The notes under the pieces are model-generated. The model was given only the letters and a program-made list of their open reading frames with translations. It did not search any database and was not told the origin of the DNA. A stretch of 13,036 nucleotides of DNA from contig DASXEX010000002.1 of assembly GCA_036489905.1 (NCBI GenBank), forward strand, positions 1 through 13,036, written 5' to 3'. A program made the translations under genes and the position numbers. Shown in pieces: positions 6,419-12,901 of this stretch (position 1 is its first letter; each line of letters opens with the position of its first letter). The stretch comes from JAICLK01 sp036489905 (GTDB lineage: Bacteria; Patescibacteriota; Saccharimonadia; Saccharimonadales; UBA4665).

Positions 6419-7936
6419 ATGGGGCTACTCTTAGCCTTTCCACTGAGCCTGTTTGCGAATACTACCGCTTCGTCGGCGGCAAGTGTGATGCATTCGTTTG
6501 TCGACCCGGTTATCGGGACTATGTGCGTAGTTGCCTCGCTGGTATGCGCGTTTTTCATTGCCACCGGTGGCTATCACTACATGACAAGTTCCGGCAAGCC
6601 AGATAATTTAGAAAACGCGAAGAAGATTATTCGCAATGCTCTGATCGGTTTGGTTATCGTGCTCGGCGCGGCCACGCTGACAGCTATATTGAGCCATGCC
6701 TATGGGAGCCCGAGCACCGGAGCGACACAGCAGATGCCGGCGTTGTCGCCGATCCAACCGCAGCCGGCGGGTGGCGGCCTAGCGGATGTGCTCATTAAAG
6801 CCATCACCGGATTGCTGCAAAACATAGTTGAGTCTATAGCCAACCCGTTTATGAAGGCGCTCAACTACTTTACGGGCAATACGCCGCTCATGGCGGCGAA
6901 CGGCAGCGTCTTAAAGCTCTGGCTGGCGATTGTCGGTATAACCGACGCGTTGTTCGTGCTGGTGGTGGCATTGCTCGGGTTCCACGTTATGAGCTACGCC
7001 ACGTTCGGCATGGATGAAATCGAATTCAAGCACTTGCTGCCGCAAATCGGGCTGGTGTTCCTGCTGTTTAATACGTCTATCTTCGTCATTGATGGCGTTA
7101 TCGAGCTGAGCAACGCCATGATTCACGCGCTGAACGCCGTGTTCCCGACACCGTCGGTATGGGGTACGTTGTCGAAAGTTGCCAAAGAGTCGGGTAGTTT
7201 GGGTATTGCCGCATTGCTCATCATGGTCGTTTTTCTGGCACTTTCCGTCATTCTGCTCGTGTACTACGTGGGCAGGCTCGTAACCCTATACCTTGGTGCG
7301 ATACTATCACCGCTGCTCGTTTTACTTTGGATCGTCCCTGGGTTCAAGGACTTCGTGGAGACGGCCATAAAAGTATACTTGGTGACGATCTTCGTGCTGT
7401 TCATTCACGTCGTTATTCTCCGGCTGGCGGCCTCGATTTTCGCTGGCCTAGTCGCAACTGGCCCGAATCATACGCCCGACCCGCTCATGGCTTTGATCGT
7501 GGGTCTGGCCACAGTCATCGCTCTGCTCAAAACACAAGGCGTGCTCATGCAATTGTCCTATGTGAGCATCGGCCCGCGAACCGCGCGCAAACTTGGCGGC
7601 CAATTCGCTACCGCCGTAAGCTACGTAGCCGATAAGGGCAAGCAAGCGGTGTCGACGGCCCGCGACAGGTCTTCGTCGCAGCCCTCCGACAATAAGGGTT
7701 CAAGCTCTACCAACGGTAACGATACAAGTAGCAGCAGTGGTACTGCAGCGCCACGACAAACACAAAACTACCGGCCGAAACGTGCGGCGACCGGCAGCAC
7801 GACAGCGGCGCCAGCCAGCGACCGGGTCTTTGGAACCGGCGAAGATAGTCCGGTGGCGTTGCCTCGCAAGCTTCCAACGCAAGAAATTATATCGAGACCG
7901 GTGAAAGCTAAGCAATCCAAGGGGAAGAAACCATGA
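6419..7936 (+). CDS. VirB6/TrbL-like membrane protein with pilin-like N terminus
   Basis: Predicted polytopic inner-membrane channel component of the secretion apparatus, 505 residues. The N-terminal ~100 residues look like a second pilin: a hydrophobic leader, a helix at about 31-52, the loop GGYHYMTSSGKPDNLENAKK (50-69) and a helix at about 70-91. A Pro/Gln-rich linker (about 97-120) leads to the VirB6-like core, with hydrophobic segments near 167-190, 208-228, 262-284, 287-308, 318-345 and 355-375. The tail from about 400 is Ser/Thr-rich, low in complexity and ends in Lys, suggesting a flexible cytoplasmic end. The SD is weak (AAAGGAT about 10 nt before the ATG), 31 nt after the pilin stop. 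VirB6 assignment is by topology and neighbours; the pilin resemblance is directly visible. Confidence 0.8.
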   Translation: MGLLLAFPLSLFANTTASSAASVMHSFVDPVIGTMCVVASLVCAFFIATGGYHYMTSSGKPDNLENAKKIIRNALIGLVIVLGAATLTAILSHAYGSPSTGATQQMPALSPIQPQPAGGGLADVLIKAITGLLQNIVESIANPFMKALNYFTGNTPLMAANGSVLKLWLAIVGITDALFVLVVALLGFHVMSYATFGMDEIEFKHLLPQIGLVFLLFNTSIFVIDGVIELSNAMIHALNAVFPTPSVWGTLSKVAKESGSLGIAALLIMVVFLALSVILLVYYVGRLVTLYLGAILSPLLVLLWIVPGFKDFVETAIKVYLVTIFVLFIHVVILRLAASIFAGLVATGPNHTPDPLMALIVGLATVIALLKTQGVLMQLSYVSIGPRTARKLGGQFATAVSYVADKGKQAVSTARDRSSSQPSDNKGSSSTNGNDTSSSSGTAAPRQTQNYRPKRAATGSTTAAPASDRVFGTGEDSPVALPRKLPTQEIISRPVKAKQSKGKKP

Positions 7937-8439
7937 AATCTACCATCGTTCCGGCACAAATCACTACGGTCGAGGACAAAATCGCCGGCAGCCTGACGCT
8001 CTCGCAGTTATTGCTCCTGGCCGCGCCGGTATTCGGCGGCGCCATCCTCTACATTCTGTTTCCGCCGAACCTGCGTTTCACTCCGTACAAGATAGGTGTA
8101 AGCGGCATACTGCTCCTGGCGTTCAGCCTGATGGCCATCCGCGTCAAAGGCAAAATCCTACTACTCTGGGCGATTATCTTGGCGCGGTACAACCTGCGGC
8201 CGCGATACCACATCTACGACAAAAACGAGACACATCTGCGCGATGCCAGTACTGAACCTGCCGAAGAAGAAGCCGCAGATATCCCGGGAGCCGAACAAAC
8301 TGCTATTGCCGCCTTGCCGCAGCTCAGCATAGCTGACACCGTACAGCTCGAACGGCTGCTTGCTAACCCGCAGGCAAACGTAACCTTCGTGCCGACCAAG
8401 AAAGGAGGCCTCCATGTCACTTTTACAGAAGTCGAATAA
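7933..8439 (+). CDS. PrgI-family (VirB3-like) membrane protein
   Basis: Small inner-membrane component corresponding to VirB3/PrgI of Gram-positive-type secretion systems, expected to work next to VirB4. The 168 residues have a short N terminus (PAQITTVEDKIAGSLTLSQ), two hydrophobic segments (about 24-43 and 54-70) and the ARYNLRPRYHIYDKN segment typical of PrgI proteins after the second helix. The tail beyond 100 is acidic and Ala-rich (EPAEEEAADIPGAEQ) and has no recognised domain. Its ATG overlaps the upstream stop by four bases (ATGA at 7933-7936) and a purine-rich AGGGGAAG precedes it. The 3' end overlaps the next gene by 26 nt. Confidence 0.85.
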   Translation: MKSTIVPAQITTVEDKIAGSLTLSQLLLLAAPVFGGAILYILFPPNLRFTPYKIGVSGILLLAFSLMAIRVKGKILLLWAIILARYNLRPRYHIYDKNETHLRDASTEPAEEEAADIPGAEQTAIAALPQLSIADTVQLERLLANPQANVTFVPTKKGGLHVTFTEVE

Positions 8440-9289
8440 AAAGGCCTCGTCACGGCAGCAGATCAATATCAAGGGCGTCAAAGACGGCATATTGATGCTG
8501 CCGGATAACGAATACCGTGTTGTCCTGCAGGTGTCGTCGGTCAACTTCGAGCTCAAGAGTGAGGAAGAACAGGACGTGCTCATCGAAACGTACCAGAGTT
8601 TCTTAAACTCGTTGGGCTGCAACCTGCAAATCGTGGTGCGCATCCGCGAGTTGGATATGGACAAGTACCTGAGCGACTTGCAAGAACGGTTGGCTGGAGA
8701 AAAGGAAGCGATTTACCGGACGCAGCTGGGAAACTATTCGAAATTCGTGCTGGGGCTCATCAAGAACAATAAGATACTGACCAGACATTTCTACGTTATC
8801 GTGCCGTATGACGCCAAGGACAAGGATTTTGAGGCCATGAAAGAGCAGCTCAGCGTGAACTGCGATATCGTCGCCAAGGGCCTAACGAGGATGGGTATGC
8901 AGTCACGGCAGCTCACCAGCTTGGAAATCCTCGACCTTTTTTACAGCTTCTACAACCAGGCACAAGCCAAGGTTCAGCCGATAACCACCCAAGCATTAAA
9001 CCTATTACATACAAATTACGTTAGGAAAGGAGACTCTGATGATCAAGACAGTAACAAAGGTAACAGAGTGGAAAAAGCAGAGAAGCGGGCGACCCAAAGA
9101 ATTGGCACTGACGTTCGGGGAGCAGGATCACCTGGACGTGCTATCGTACGCCGGAATGGAGGAGCGGCCGAGCTACCTGCAGATCGACGACCAGTACGTA
9201 CGGACGCTTTTTATAGCCGGCTACCCGTTCGTCGCCTCCAGCGGGTGGCTCGACAGCTTAATAAATTTCAATCACGACGCGGACGTTAG
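8414..9289 (+). CDS. TraC-like protein, probably read through after a frameshift
   Basis: The first ~205 of 291 residues look like the TraC-like protein that lies between PrgI and VirB4 in Patescibacteria: MLPDNEYRVVLQVSSVNFEL (28-47), a beta-strand/helix region with RELDMDKYLSDLQERL, then RHFYVIVPYDAK and a helical end at TTQALNLLHTNYV. It probably assists VirB4 at the membrane. A perfect SD, AAAGGAGG (8401-8408), is 5 nt from the ATG. From about residue 208 the sequence is Arg-rich and shapeless and overlaps the clearly real N terminus of virB4 by 251 nt. One extra base in the AAA run (9026-9028) would end this gene at TGA 9037-9039, overlapping the virB4 ATG. So the last ~84 residues are probably an artefact of an indel. 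Confidence 0.75.
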   Translation: MSLLQKSNKKASSRQQINIKGVKDGILMLPDNEYRVVLQVSSVNFELKSEEEQDVLIETYQSFLNSLGCNLQIVVRIRELDMDKYLSDLQERLAGEKEAIYRTQLGNYSKFVLGLIKNNKILTRHFYVIVPYDAKDKDFEAMKEQLSVNCDIVAKGLTRMGMQSRQLTSLEILDLFYSFYNQAQAKVQPITTQALNLLHTNYVRKGDSDDQDSNKGNRVEKAEKRATQRIGTDVRGAGSPGRAIVRRNGGAAELPADRRPVRTDAFYSRLPVRRLQRVARQLNKFQSRRGR

Positions 9290-10775
9290 CTACCACATCC
9301 ACGAGGTCGATGTGCTGCAGGCATTACCGAAGCTGCACCGCAAAATAACCGAGCTTGAGTCAACCAGACGAGCGATGATCCGGGCGGGTAAGATTATCGG
9401 GCCGGAAGTGACTGATCCGCTGGAATCTGCCATTGAGCTGCGTGACAAAATCCAGCGCGGCCAGGAAAAGCTGTTTCAGATGGCCATTTACATTACGCTC
9501 CGTGCGGACACGCTCGAAGAGTTAAACAAAGTGACCAAGCTGCTCGAAACAACGCTTTCAGCGCGATTGTTCTATACGAAAGTCGCCCGCTATCAGCAGA
9601 TCGAAGGTTTGCAATCCATTCTGCCGCGCGGTGAGGATATTCTGAACCAGAAGCGCAACCTGGATAGTTCGTCGGCGGCCTTGGCGTTTCCGTTCATGTC
9701 GTCCGAACTCGTGCAGGAATCCGGCATTCTCTACGGCGTTAATAAGTCGAACAACTCGCTCGTAATCCTCGACCGTTTTTCGCTGCATAACGCCAACAGC
9801 ATCGTGTTTGCGCAGTCCGGCAGCGGCAAGAGCTATGCGACAAAGGTTGAGATTTTGCGCCAGCTCATGCAAGGCACGAAAGTTATCGTTATCGATCCGG
9901 AGCGGGAGTACAAGCGGCTTGCCGAGTCCGTGAACGGTACGTATATAAAGCTATCAGCCAAATCCAAAGAGAAGGTAAATCCTTTCGACCTAGCGACCAC
10001 CTATCACTCACGAGATGACCTATCAGAGCACACACAGGATTTAACTGAGGTCATTTCACTTATGGCGGAAGGATTGGACTCCAGTGAAAAAGCGGCAGTC
10101 GATAAGTGCATCCTGAAGGTCTACGAGGACTCGGGCGAGCGAATGCCGCTCTTGCGCGATCTGTACGCCGAACTGCGCAAGCTTGGTCATTTGCCGCTCT
10201 GCGAGCGTTTGGAGAAATATATCAGCGGGTCGCTGGCGCATGTGTTTAACGAGCAGACGAACATTAAGCTGGATAACCGGCTGGTCATTTTCGACATTAA
10301 GGATTTGCCGGAAAGTTTGCGGCAGATCATGATGCTGATTATCGCCAACTTCGTACAGAACCAAGTGAAGGCTAAGCCGGAGAAACGGCTGTTGGTGATC
10401 GATGAAGGCTGGATGCTGCTGGAACACGAGGAAAGCGCGCGGTTCGTGGCGGGCCTGGTGCGTCGTGCCCGCAAATACTATCTGGGCGTATCGATCATTT
10501 CTCAACAGGCCAATGATTTTCTGCGGAACGACTACGGCCGAGCGATAGCCTCGCAGAGCGGTTTGCGCATTCTGATGCGGCAGGACACGACGACTATCAA
10601 GAACGTCGTGTCGGAATTCAATTTGAGCGAATATGAACAAAGCTTTTTGCTGACCTGCGAGCGCGGTGACGCCCTGATCATTGCCGACCAGAATCATGTC
10701 GCTGTTAAGGTCGTAGCTTCCTCAAGAGAGCACCCGTTAATAACCACCAATCCGGCGGAGTTGTACAGTCTATGA
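9039..10775 (+). CDS. virB4: VirB4/TraC-family conjugation ATPase
   Basis: Cytoplasmic ATPase that energises pilus assembly and substrate transfer in type IV secretion systems. The 578-residue protein has the VirB4 N-terminal region (YLQIDDQYVRTLFIAGYP, then WLDSLINF and a YHIHEVD strand), Walker A AQSGSGKS (258-265), IVIDPEREY just after it, the RLVIFDIKDLP strand, and Walker B LLVIDEGWMLL (D455, E456), followed by RRARKY and the ISQQANDF segment conserved in VirB4. Length is short compared with ~800-residue VirB4 proteins because the front portion is the separate upstream TraC-like protein. AAAGGAG (9026-9032) is 6 nt from the ATG. Its stop overlaps the CHAP gene (ATGA at 10772-10775). All NTPase motifs are intact. 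Confidence 0.93.
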   Translation: MIKTVTKVTEWKKQRSGRPKELALTFGEQDHLDVLSYAGMEERPSYLQIDDQYVRTLFIAGYPFVASSGWLDSLINFNHDADVSYHIHEVDVLQALPKLHRKITELESTRRAMIRAGKIIGPEVTDPLESAIELRDKIQRGQEKLFQMAIYITLRADTLEELNKVTKLLETTLSARLFYTKVARYQQIEGLQSILPRGEDILNQKRNLDSSSAALAFPFMSSELVQESGILYGVNKSNNSLVILDRFSLHNANSIVFAQSGSGKSYATKVEILRQLMQGTKVIVIDPEREYKRLAESVNGTYIKLSAKSKEKVNPFDLATTYHSRDDLSEHTQDLTEVISLMAEGLDSSEKAAVDKCILKVYEDSGERMPLLRDLYAELRKLGHLPLCERLEKYISGSLAHVFNEQTNIKLDNRLVIFDIKDLPESLRQIMMLIIANFVQNQVKAKPEKRLLVIDEGWMLLEHEESARFVAGLVRRARKYYLGVSIISQQANDFLRNDYGRAIASQSGLRILMRQDTTTIKNVVSEFNLSEYEQSFLLTCERGDALIIADQNHVAVKVVASSREHPLITTNPAELYSL

Positions 10776-11338
10776 TACCCCTGTTCGTGTTCATGAAGGC
10801 AACCACGTCGCTCAAGAAAGAGCTGTGGGTTATCGTCGGGGTGCTTGCTTTCGTTATTTTCATGCCGATTATTACGCTGATTTCCGCGACCAACATCAGC
10901 GCGCTGGCGGATGCCTTCAGCGGGTCGGAAGTAACTAACGCTCCGCCCGGTTCCGGTCCTCAGAATGTGCACCTATATAACGGGCCGAACTATCCGGGCG
11001 ATTACTACGCTTTCGGCAACTGCACCTACTGGGCGTTTATGCGCCGCGCCCAAGCCGGCGAACCGATACCGAATACGTGGGGCAACGCTTCGACCTGGGC
11101 AGTTAACGCTTTATTGCAAGGTTACAAGGTCGATCACACGCCGACGCAATACTCTATCATGCAGATTTCTAACGTGGATAACGGCTTAGGGCACGTGGCG
11201 TTCGTGGAGAAAGTCGATCCTGATGGCGCGTGGCATATATCCGAGATGAACGTTATGGGGTTTGATGAGGTTGATGATCAGACTATGCCGGCTGCTGCAG
11301 CATTAAACTACGAATTTATACACGGGAGACAGATGTAG
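10772..11338 (+). CDS. Membrane-anchored CHAP-domain peptidoglycan hydrolase
   Basis: Predicted cell-wall amidase or endopeptidase that would open peptidoglycan for the secretion apparatus, the role filled by VirB1 or CwlT/PrgK-type enzymes elsewhere. The 188 residues have a basic N terminus, one membrane helix (about 18-38), a Pro/Gly linker (52-66) and a CHAP domain: catalytic Cys84 in FGNCTYWAF, His141 in GHVAFVEKV, and an acidic/amide partner at E158 or N160 in ISEMNV. The WGNAS..W motif between them is typical. The Cys side should face outside the membrane. The start overlaps the virB4 stop by four bases. It is the last gene of the operon; no clear terminator is seen after it. Confidence 0.87.
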   Translation: MIPLFVFMKATTSLKKELWVIVGVLAFVIFMPIITLISATNISALADAFSGSEVTNAPPGSGPQNVHLYNGPNYPGDYYAFGNCTYWAFMRRAQAGEPIPNTWGNASTWAVNALLQGYKVDHTPTQYSIMQISNVDNGLGHVAFVEKVDPDGAWHISEMNVMGFDEVDDQTMPAAAALNYEFIHGRQM

Positions 11339-11549
11339 CCGTTTCTAGCGATGTTGCCCAAAATAGCTTGCAAATCGCGGGCGTAATAATGTGAACTGGC
11401 TCAAACAACAAGAAAGTTCAGACGGGGGTGTTCATAAAAGCGGGAGCTTGACAGTACATTCTTATGATCTTTTGGTTTCTTCGCATCCGACATATCATTT
11501 ACTCAAAACGTGTCTCACTCGGGACTGTTACTCGTGCAAGGAGAGGTAA
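11339..11549. other. Gene-free stretch after the secretion operon
   Basis: No credible gene, RNA or T-tract hairpin terminator is visible on either strand. A lone TTGACA at 11448-11453 has no -10 at a usable distance. AAGGAGAG near 11539-11546 followed by an ATG mimics a gene start, but the peptide it would begin (MAGDVGFEP) is the antisense reading of a tRNA-like T arm. Confidence 0.5.
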
Positions 11550-11584
11550 TGGCTGGGGATGTGGGATTCGAACCCCACCTGACG
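11550..11584 (-). repeat. tRNA 3'-end-like sequence, att-like repeat copy A
   Basis: On the minus strand this reads as a T arm (GTGGG, loop with GTTCGAAT, CCCAC), then an acceptor strand ATCCCCA, discriminator G and CCA. The T loop has one base too many, and no anticodon arm, D arm or matching 5' acceptor (TGGGGAT) is found upstream on that strand, so it is a tRNA fragment, not a working gene. An imperfect copy in the same orientation lies at 12316-12353; the first 27 bases match at 23 positions. tRNA 3' ends are common integration sites. Confidence 0.6.
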
Positions 11585-11613
11585 TTGACACGCATATACA
11601 ACATCTATACAAT
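11585..11613 (+). promoter_or_regulatory. Promoter of the RHH/PIN cassette
   Basis: A perfect -35 TTGACA (11585-11590), a 17-bp spacer and TACAAT (11608-11613) as -10 make one of the best promoters in the window. It begins directly after the tRNA-like repeat. Transcription should start near 11620, giving a leader of about 20 nt. Confidence 0.8.
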
Positions 11614-11624
11614 ATACCCGTATA
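11595..11624. promoter_or_regulatory. TATAC repeat operator of the RHH/PIN cassette
   Basis: TATAC occurs at 11595-11599, 11606-11610 and 11613-11617, and inverted as GTATA at 11620-11624. The last two form TATAC-CC-GTATA. The copies lie across the -10 and predicted start point, spaced 11, 7 and 7 bp. Ribbon-helix-helix repressors bind such short repeated sites cooperatively, so this is a likely autoregulatory operator for the antitoxin encoded next. Confidence 0.55.
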
Positions 11625-11640
11625 GGGAGTAACAACTACT

Positions 11641-11868
11641 ATGGCTACTAAAACACTCAACATCGCACTCGATGAAAAACTACTCAAAGATATAGATGAG
11701 GCGGTCATGCAAGATATGGGCACACGGAGTGAGTACTTTAGGAGATTGGCGCTAACTGATCTGGCGCGTCGTAAGCGCTGGGAACAGCTATTCACAACTG
11801 GTAAGGCTGTCGGTAAGCGGATGGGAATCACAAGCGAAGAGCAGGTATATAAATCACTTGAAGACTAG
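11641..11868 (+). CDS. Ribbon-helix-helix antitoxin/repressor
   Basis: Predicted CopG/ParD-type antitoxin that represses its own operon and neutralises the PIN toxin. The 75 residues begin with a strand TKTLNIALDEKLLKDIDEAV and continue with GTRSEYFRRLAL, the pattern of a ribbon-helix-helix domain (about 4-48). The remainder (LARRKRWEQLFTTGKAVGKR) is basic, and the short end (ITSEEQVYKSLED) is acidic and probably contacts the toxin. A weak SD (GGGAG, 11625-11629) lies 11 nt before the ATG. The toxin gene starts 9 nt after the stop. Confidence 0.82.
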   Translation: MATKTLNIALDEKLLKDIDEAVMQDMGTRSEYFRRLALTDLARRKRWEQLFTTGKAVGKRMGITSEEQVYKSLED

Positions 11869-11877
11869 CGAATACGC

Positions 11878-12297
11878 ATGCAAGTACCACCACTAAAGCC
11901 GGTAGTGGTTATTGACACGAATGTATGGATTTCGGGTCTTGTATTTGGCGGCAACCCGGAGCAAATTATCCGGCGGTTTGTAGACGGACGTCTCATCGTG
12001 GTAACCGCTGAGGAACTACTGAGCGAGCTGCGGCGTAAAATCACCCAGCGGTTCCCCATATTTGTCCCAAGCCTTGCGCTTCTTGAAGCCTCAATTAGAG
12101 AAGAGGCTATTTTGGTACAGCTCGGTACATTACAGGTAAGTGTGAGCAGAGACGTTGACGACGATAAATTTATCGAAGCGGCGGCTATTGGAAACGCTGA
12201 ATATATTATACGTGGTGACAAAGATTTACTCGACCTCAAACACTATAAGAAGATAAAGATAGTAAAACCAGCCGAGTTTCTGAAATTGTTTAGCTAA
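11878..12297 (+). CDS. PIN-domain toxin (PIN_3/COG1569-like)
   Basis: Predicted PIN-family endoribonuclease, toxin of the ribbon-helix-helix antitoxin upstream. The 139 residues show VVVIDTNVWISGLVFGG with D13, E50 in LLSELRRKI, D96 in the DVDDDKFIEAA segment and D114/D116 in RGDKDLL, the arrangement of the family often named 'putative toxin component, PIN family'. It differs from the PIN protein at 2151 in length of spacing and in the paired antitoxin type, so the two are separate acquisitions rather than a duplication. The gene lies between two tRNA-like direct repeats together with its antitoxin. Confidence 0.88.
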   Translation: MQVPPLKPVVVIDTNVWISGLVFGGNPEQIIRRFVDGRLIVVTAEELLSELRRKITQRFPIFVPSLALLEASIREEAILVQLGTLQVSVSRDVDDDKFIEAAAIGNAEYIIRGDKDLLDLKHYKKIKIVKPAEFLKLFS

Positions 12298-12315
12298 AGT
12301 TGTTATCACTATGTT

Positions 12316-12353
12316 TGACTGGGGATGAGGCCTTCGAACCCCTAGGGGTGACG
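12316..12353 (-). repeat. tRNA 3'-end-like sequence, att-like repeat copy B
   Basis: Imperfect copy of the sequence at 11550-11584, in the same orientation and 766 bp away. It keeps the acceptor strand (ATCCCCA then G on the minus strand) and the TTCGAA core, but the CCA reads TCA and the T stem is damaged. It also supplies the stop codon (12342-12344) of the RelE-like gene on the minus strand. With copy A it brackets the RHH/PIN pair exactly. Confidence 0.55.
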
Positions 12354-12632
12354 CTTAGCCTGCAGTCGTTCGGGGGCGATTGCGTAAACGGTCGATCGGT
12401 GTTGTATAACAAAGATTTTAACTGTGTTTTCTTCTATTCTGAAAACAATCCGATAGCCTCCAACCCTCAGTTTACGGTATCCTTTTAATGATCGACGAAG
12501 GGGCCTACTATACACTTCCGGCCGAGTCATTAGCTTGCGTTCGATTGCTTGCCCGATTTCACTCTTCCAAGGCTCTAGAATGGTAGGCAAGTGCGAACTG
12601 ACTACTTCGTCAACATAGAGAATTGTATACAT
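12342..12632 (-). CDS. RelE/ParE-superfamily toxin
   Basis: Predicted RelE-type toxin, usually a ribosome-dependent mRNA interferase. The 96-residue protein has the strongly conserved core SLKGYRKLRVGGYRIVFRI (48-66), then VKIFVIQHRSTVY with H78, R79 and Y83 in the region where RelE toxins place catalytic residues. The ATG at 12632 follows the antitoxin TAG with no gap, so translation is likely coupled. The last codons and stop lie within the tRNA-like repeat, so the natural C terminus may have been altered by recombination there. ParE (gyrase poison) activity cannot be excluded from sequence. Confidence 0.85.
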   Translation of the reverse strand: MYTILYVDEVVSSHLPTILEPWKSEIGQAIERKLMTRPEVYSRPLRRSLKGYRKLRVGGYRIVFRIEENTVKIFVIQHRSTVYAIAPERLQAKRHP

Positions 12633-12857
12633 CTATTTTTCAAATACCGCAGCATGGGCTTGGAACACGCTATCTTCGCGGTCTCTGCTCACTGCGATCT
12701 TGTCCCAAATGTCATCTTCCTCAACCTCTAGGCCAATTTCCATAAGTCGAAGCGCTTTCGTAGCCGCTGGCATCTGATCTCGCTCAGCAACGCTAAGAAG
12801 GGCTTTTTTAACGTCGTCAGGGAGGCTTATATTGAGACGTGATTTTGTTGTGCTCAT
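12633..12857 (-). CDS. RHH/RelB-like antitoxin
   Basis: Predicted antitoxin and autorepressor for the RelE-like toxin. The 74 residues begin SRLNISLPDDVKKALLSVAE, a beta strand and first helix of a ribbon-helix-helix fold, followed by MPAATKALRLMEIGLEVEED as second helix, then an acidic, toxin-binding tail (DDIWDKIAVSRDREDSVF). The ATG at 12857 lies 6 nt from a -10-like TACACT, indicating a leaderless start, as for phd at 1885. It is the first gene of a two-gene minus-strand operon. Confidence 0.82.
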   Translation of the reverse strand: MSTTKSRLNISLPDDVKKALLSVAERDQMPAATKALRLMEIGLEVEEDDIWDKIAVSRDREDSVFQAHAAVFEK

Positions 12858-12897
12858 ACACTCAGTGTATCAGAAGTGTATCACTTATCAAGTATCA
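12856..12897 (-). promoter_or_regulatory. Promoter and operator of the RelE/RHH pair
   Basis: A perfect 15-bp palindrome, ATACACT-C-AGTGTAT (12856-12870), overlaps the antitoxin start codon. GTGTATCA occurs at 12865-12872 and 12876-12883, with AAGTATCA at 12890-12897. On the minus strand TTGATA (12886-12891) and TACACT (12864-12869) form a -35/-10 pair with a 16-bp spacer, preceded by TG in an extended -10 position. The antitoxin would thus cover its own promoter and start site. Confidence 0.6.
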
Positions 12898-12901
12898 CGA
12901 C

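Noticed and set aside
9020..9045. Programmed frameshift fusing the TraC-like protein to VirB4
   Set aside because: No recognisable slippery site fits the required shift, and virB4 has its own good SD and ATG, so separate translation is simpler.
10056..10697. 213-codon minus-strand frame opposite virB4
   Set aside because: It is a shadow of virB4, rich in His/Gln/Arg as expected from antisense translation, and carries no motifs.
11550..11633. Short plus-strand frame starting MAGDVGFEP, with AAGGAGAG upstream
   Set aside because: It is the antisense reading of the tRNA-like T arm, a well-known source of false 'DVGFEP' peptides, and it runs through the promoter of the next gene.
11550..11640. 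A complete functional tRNA gene on the minus strand
   Set aside because: Only the T arm and 3' acceptor with CCA are present; the T loop has an extra base and no anticodon arm, D arm or matching 5' acceptor is found.
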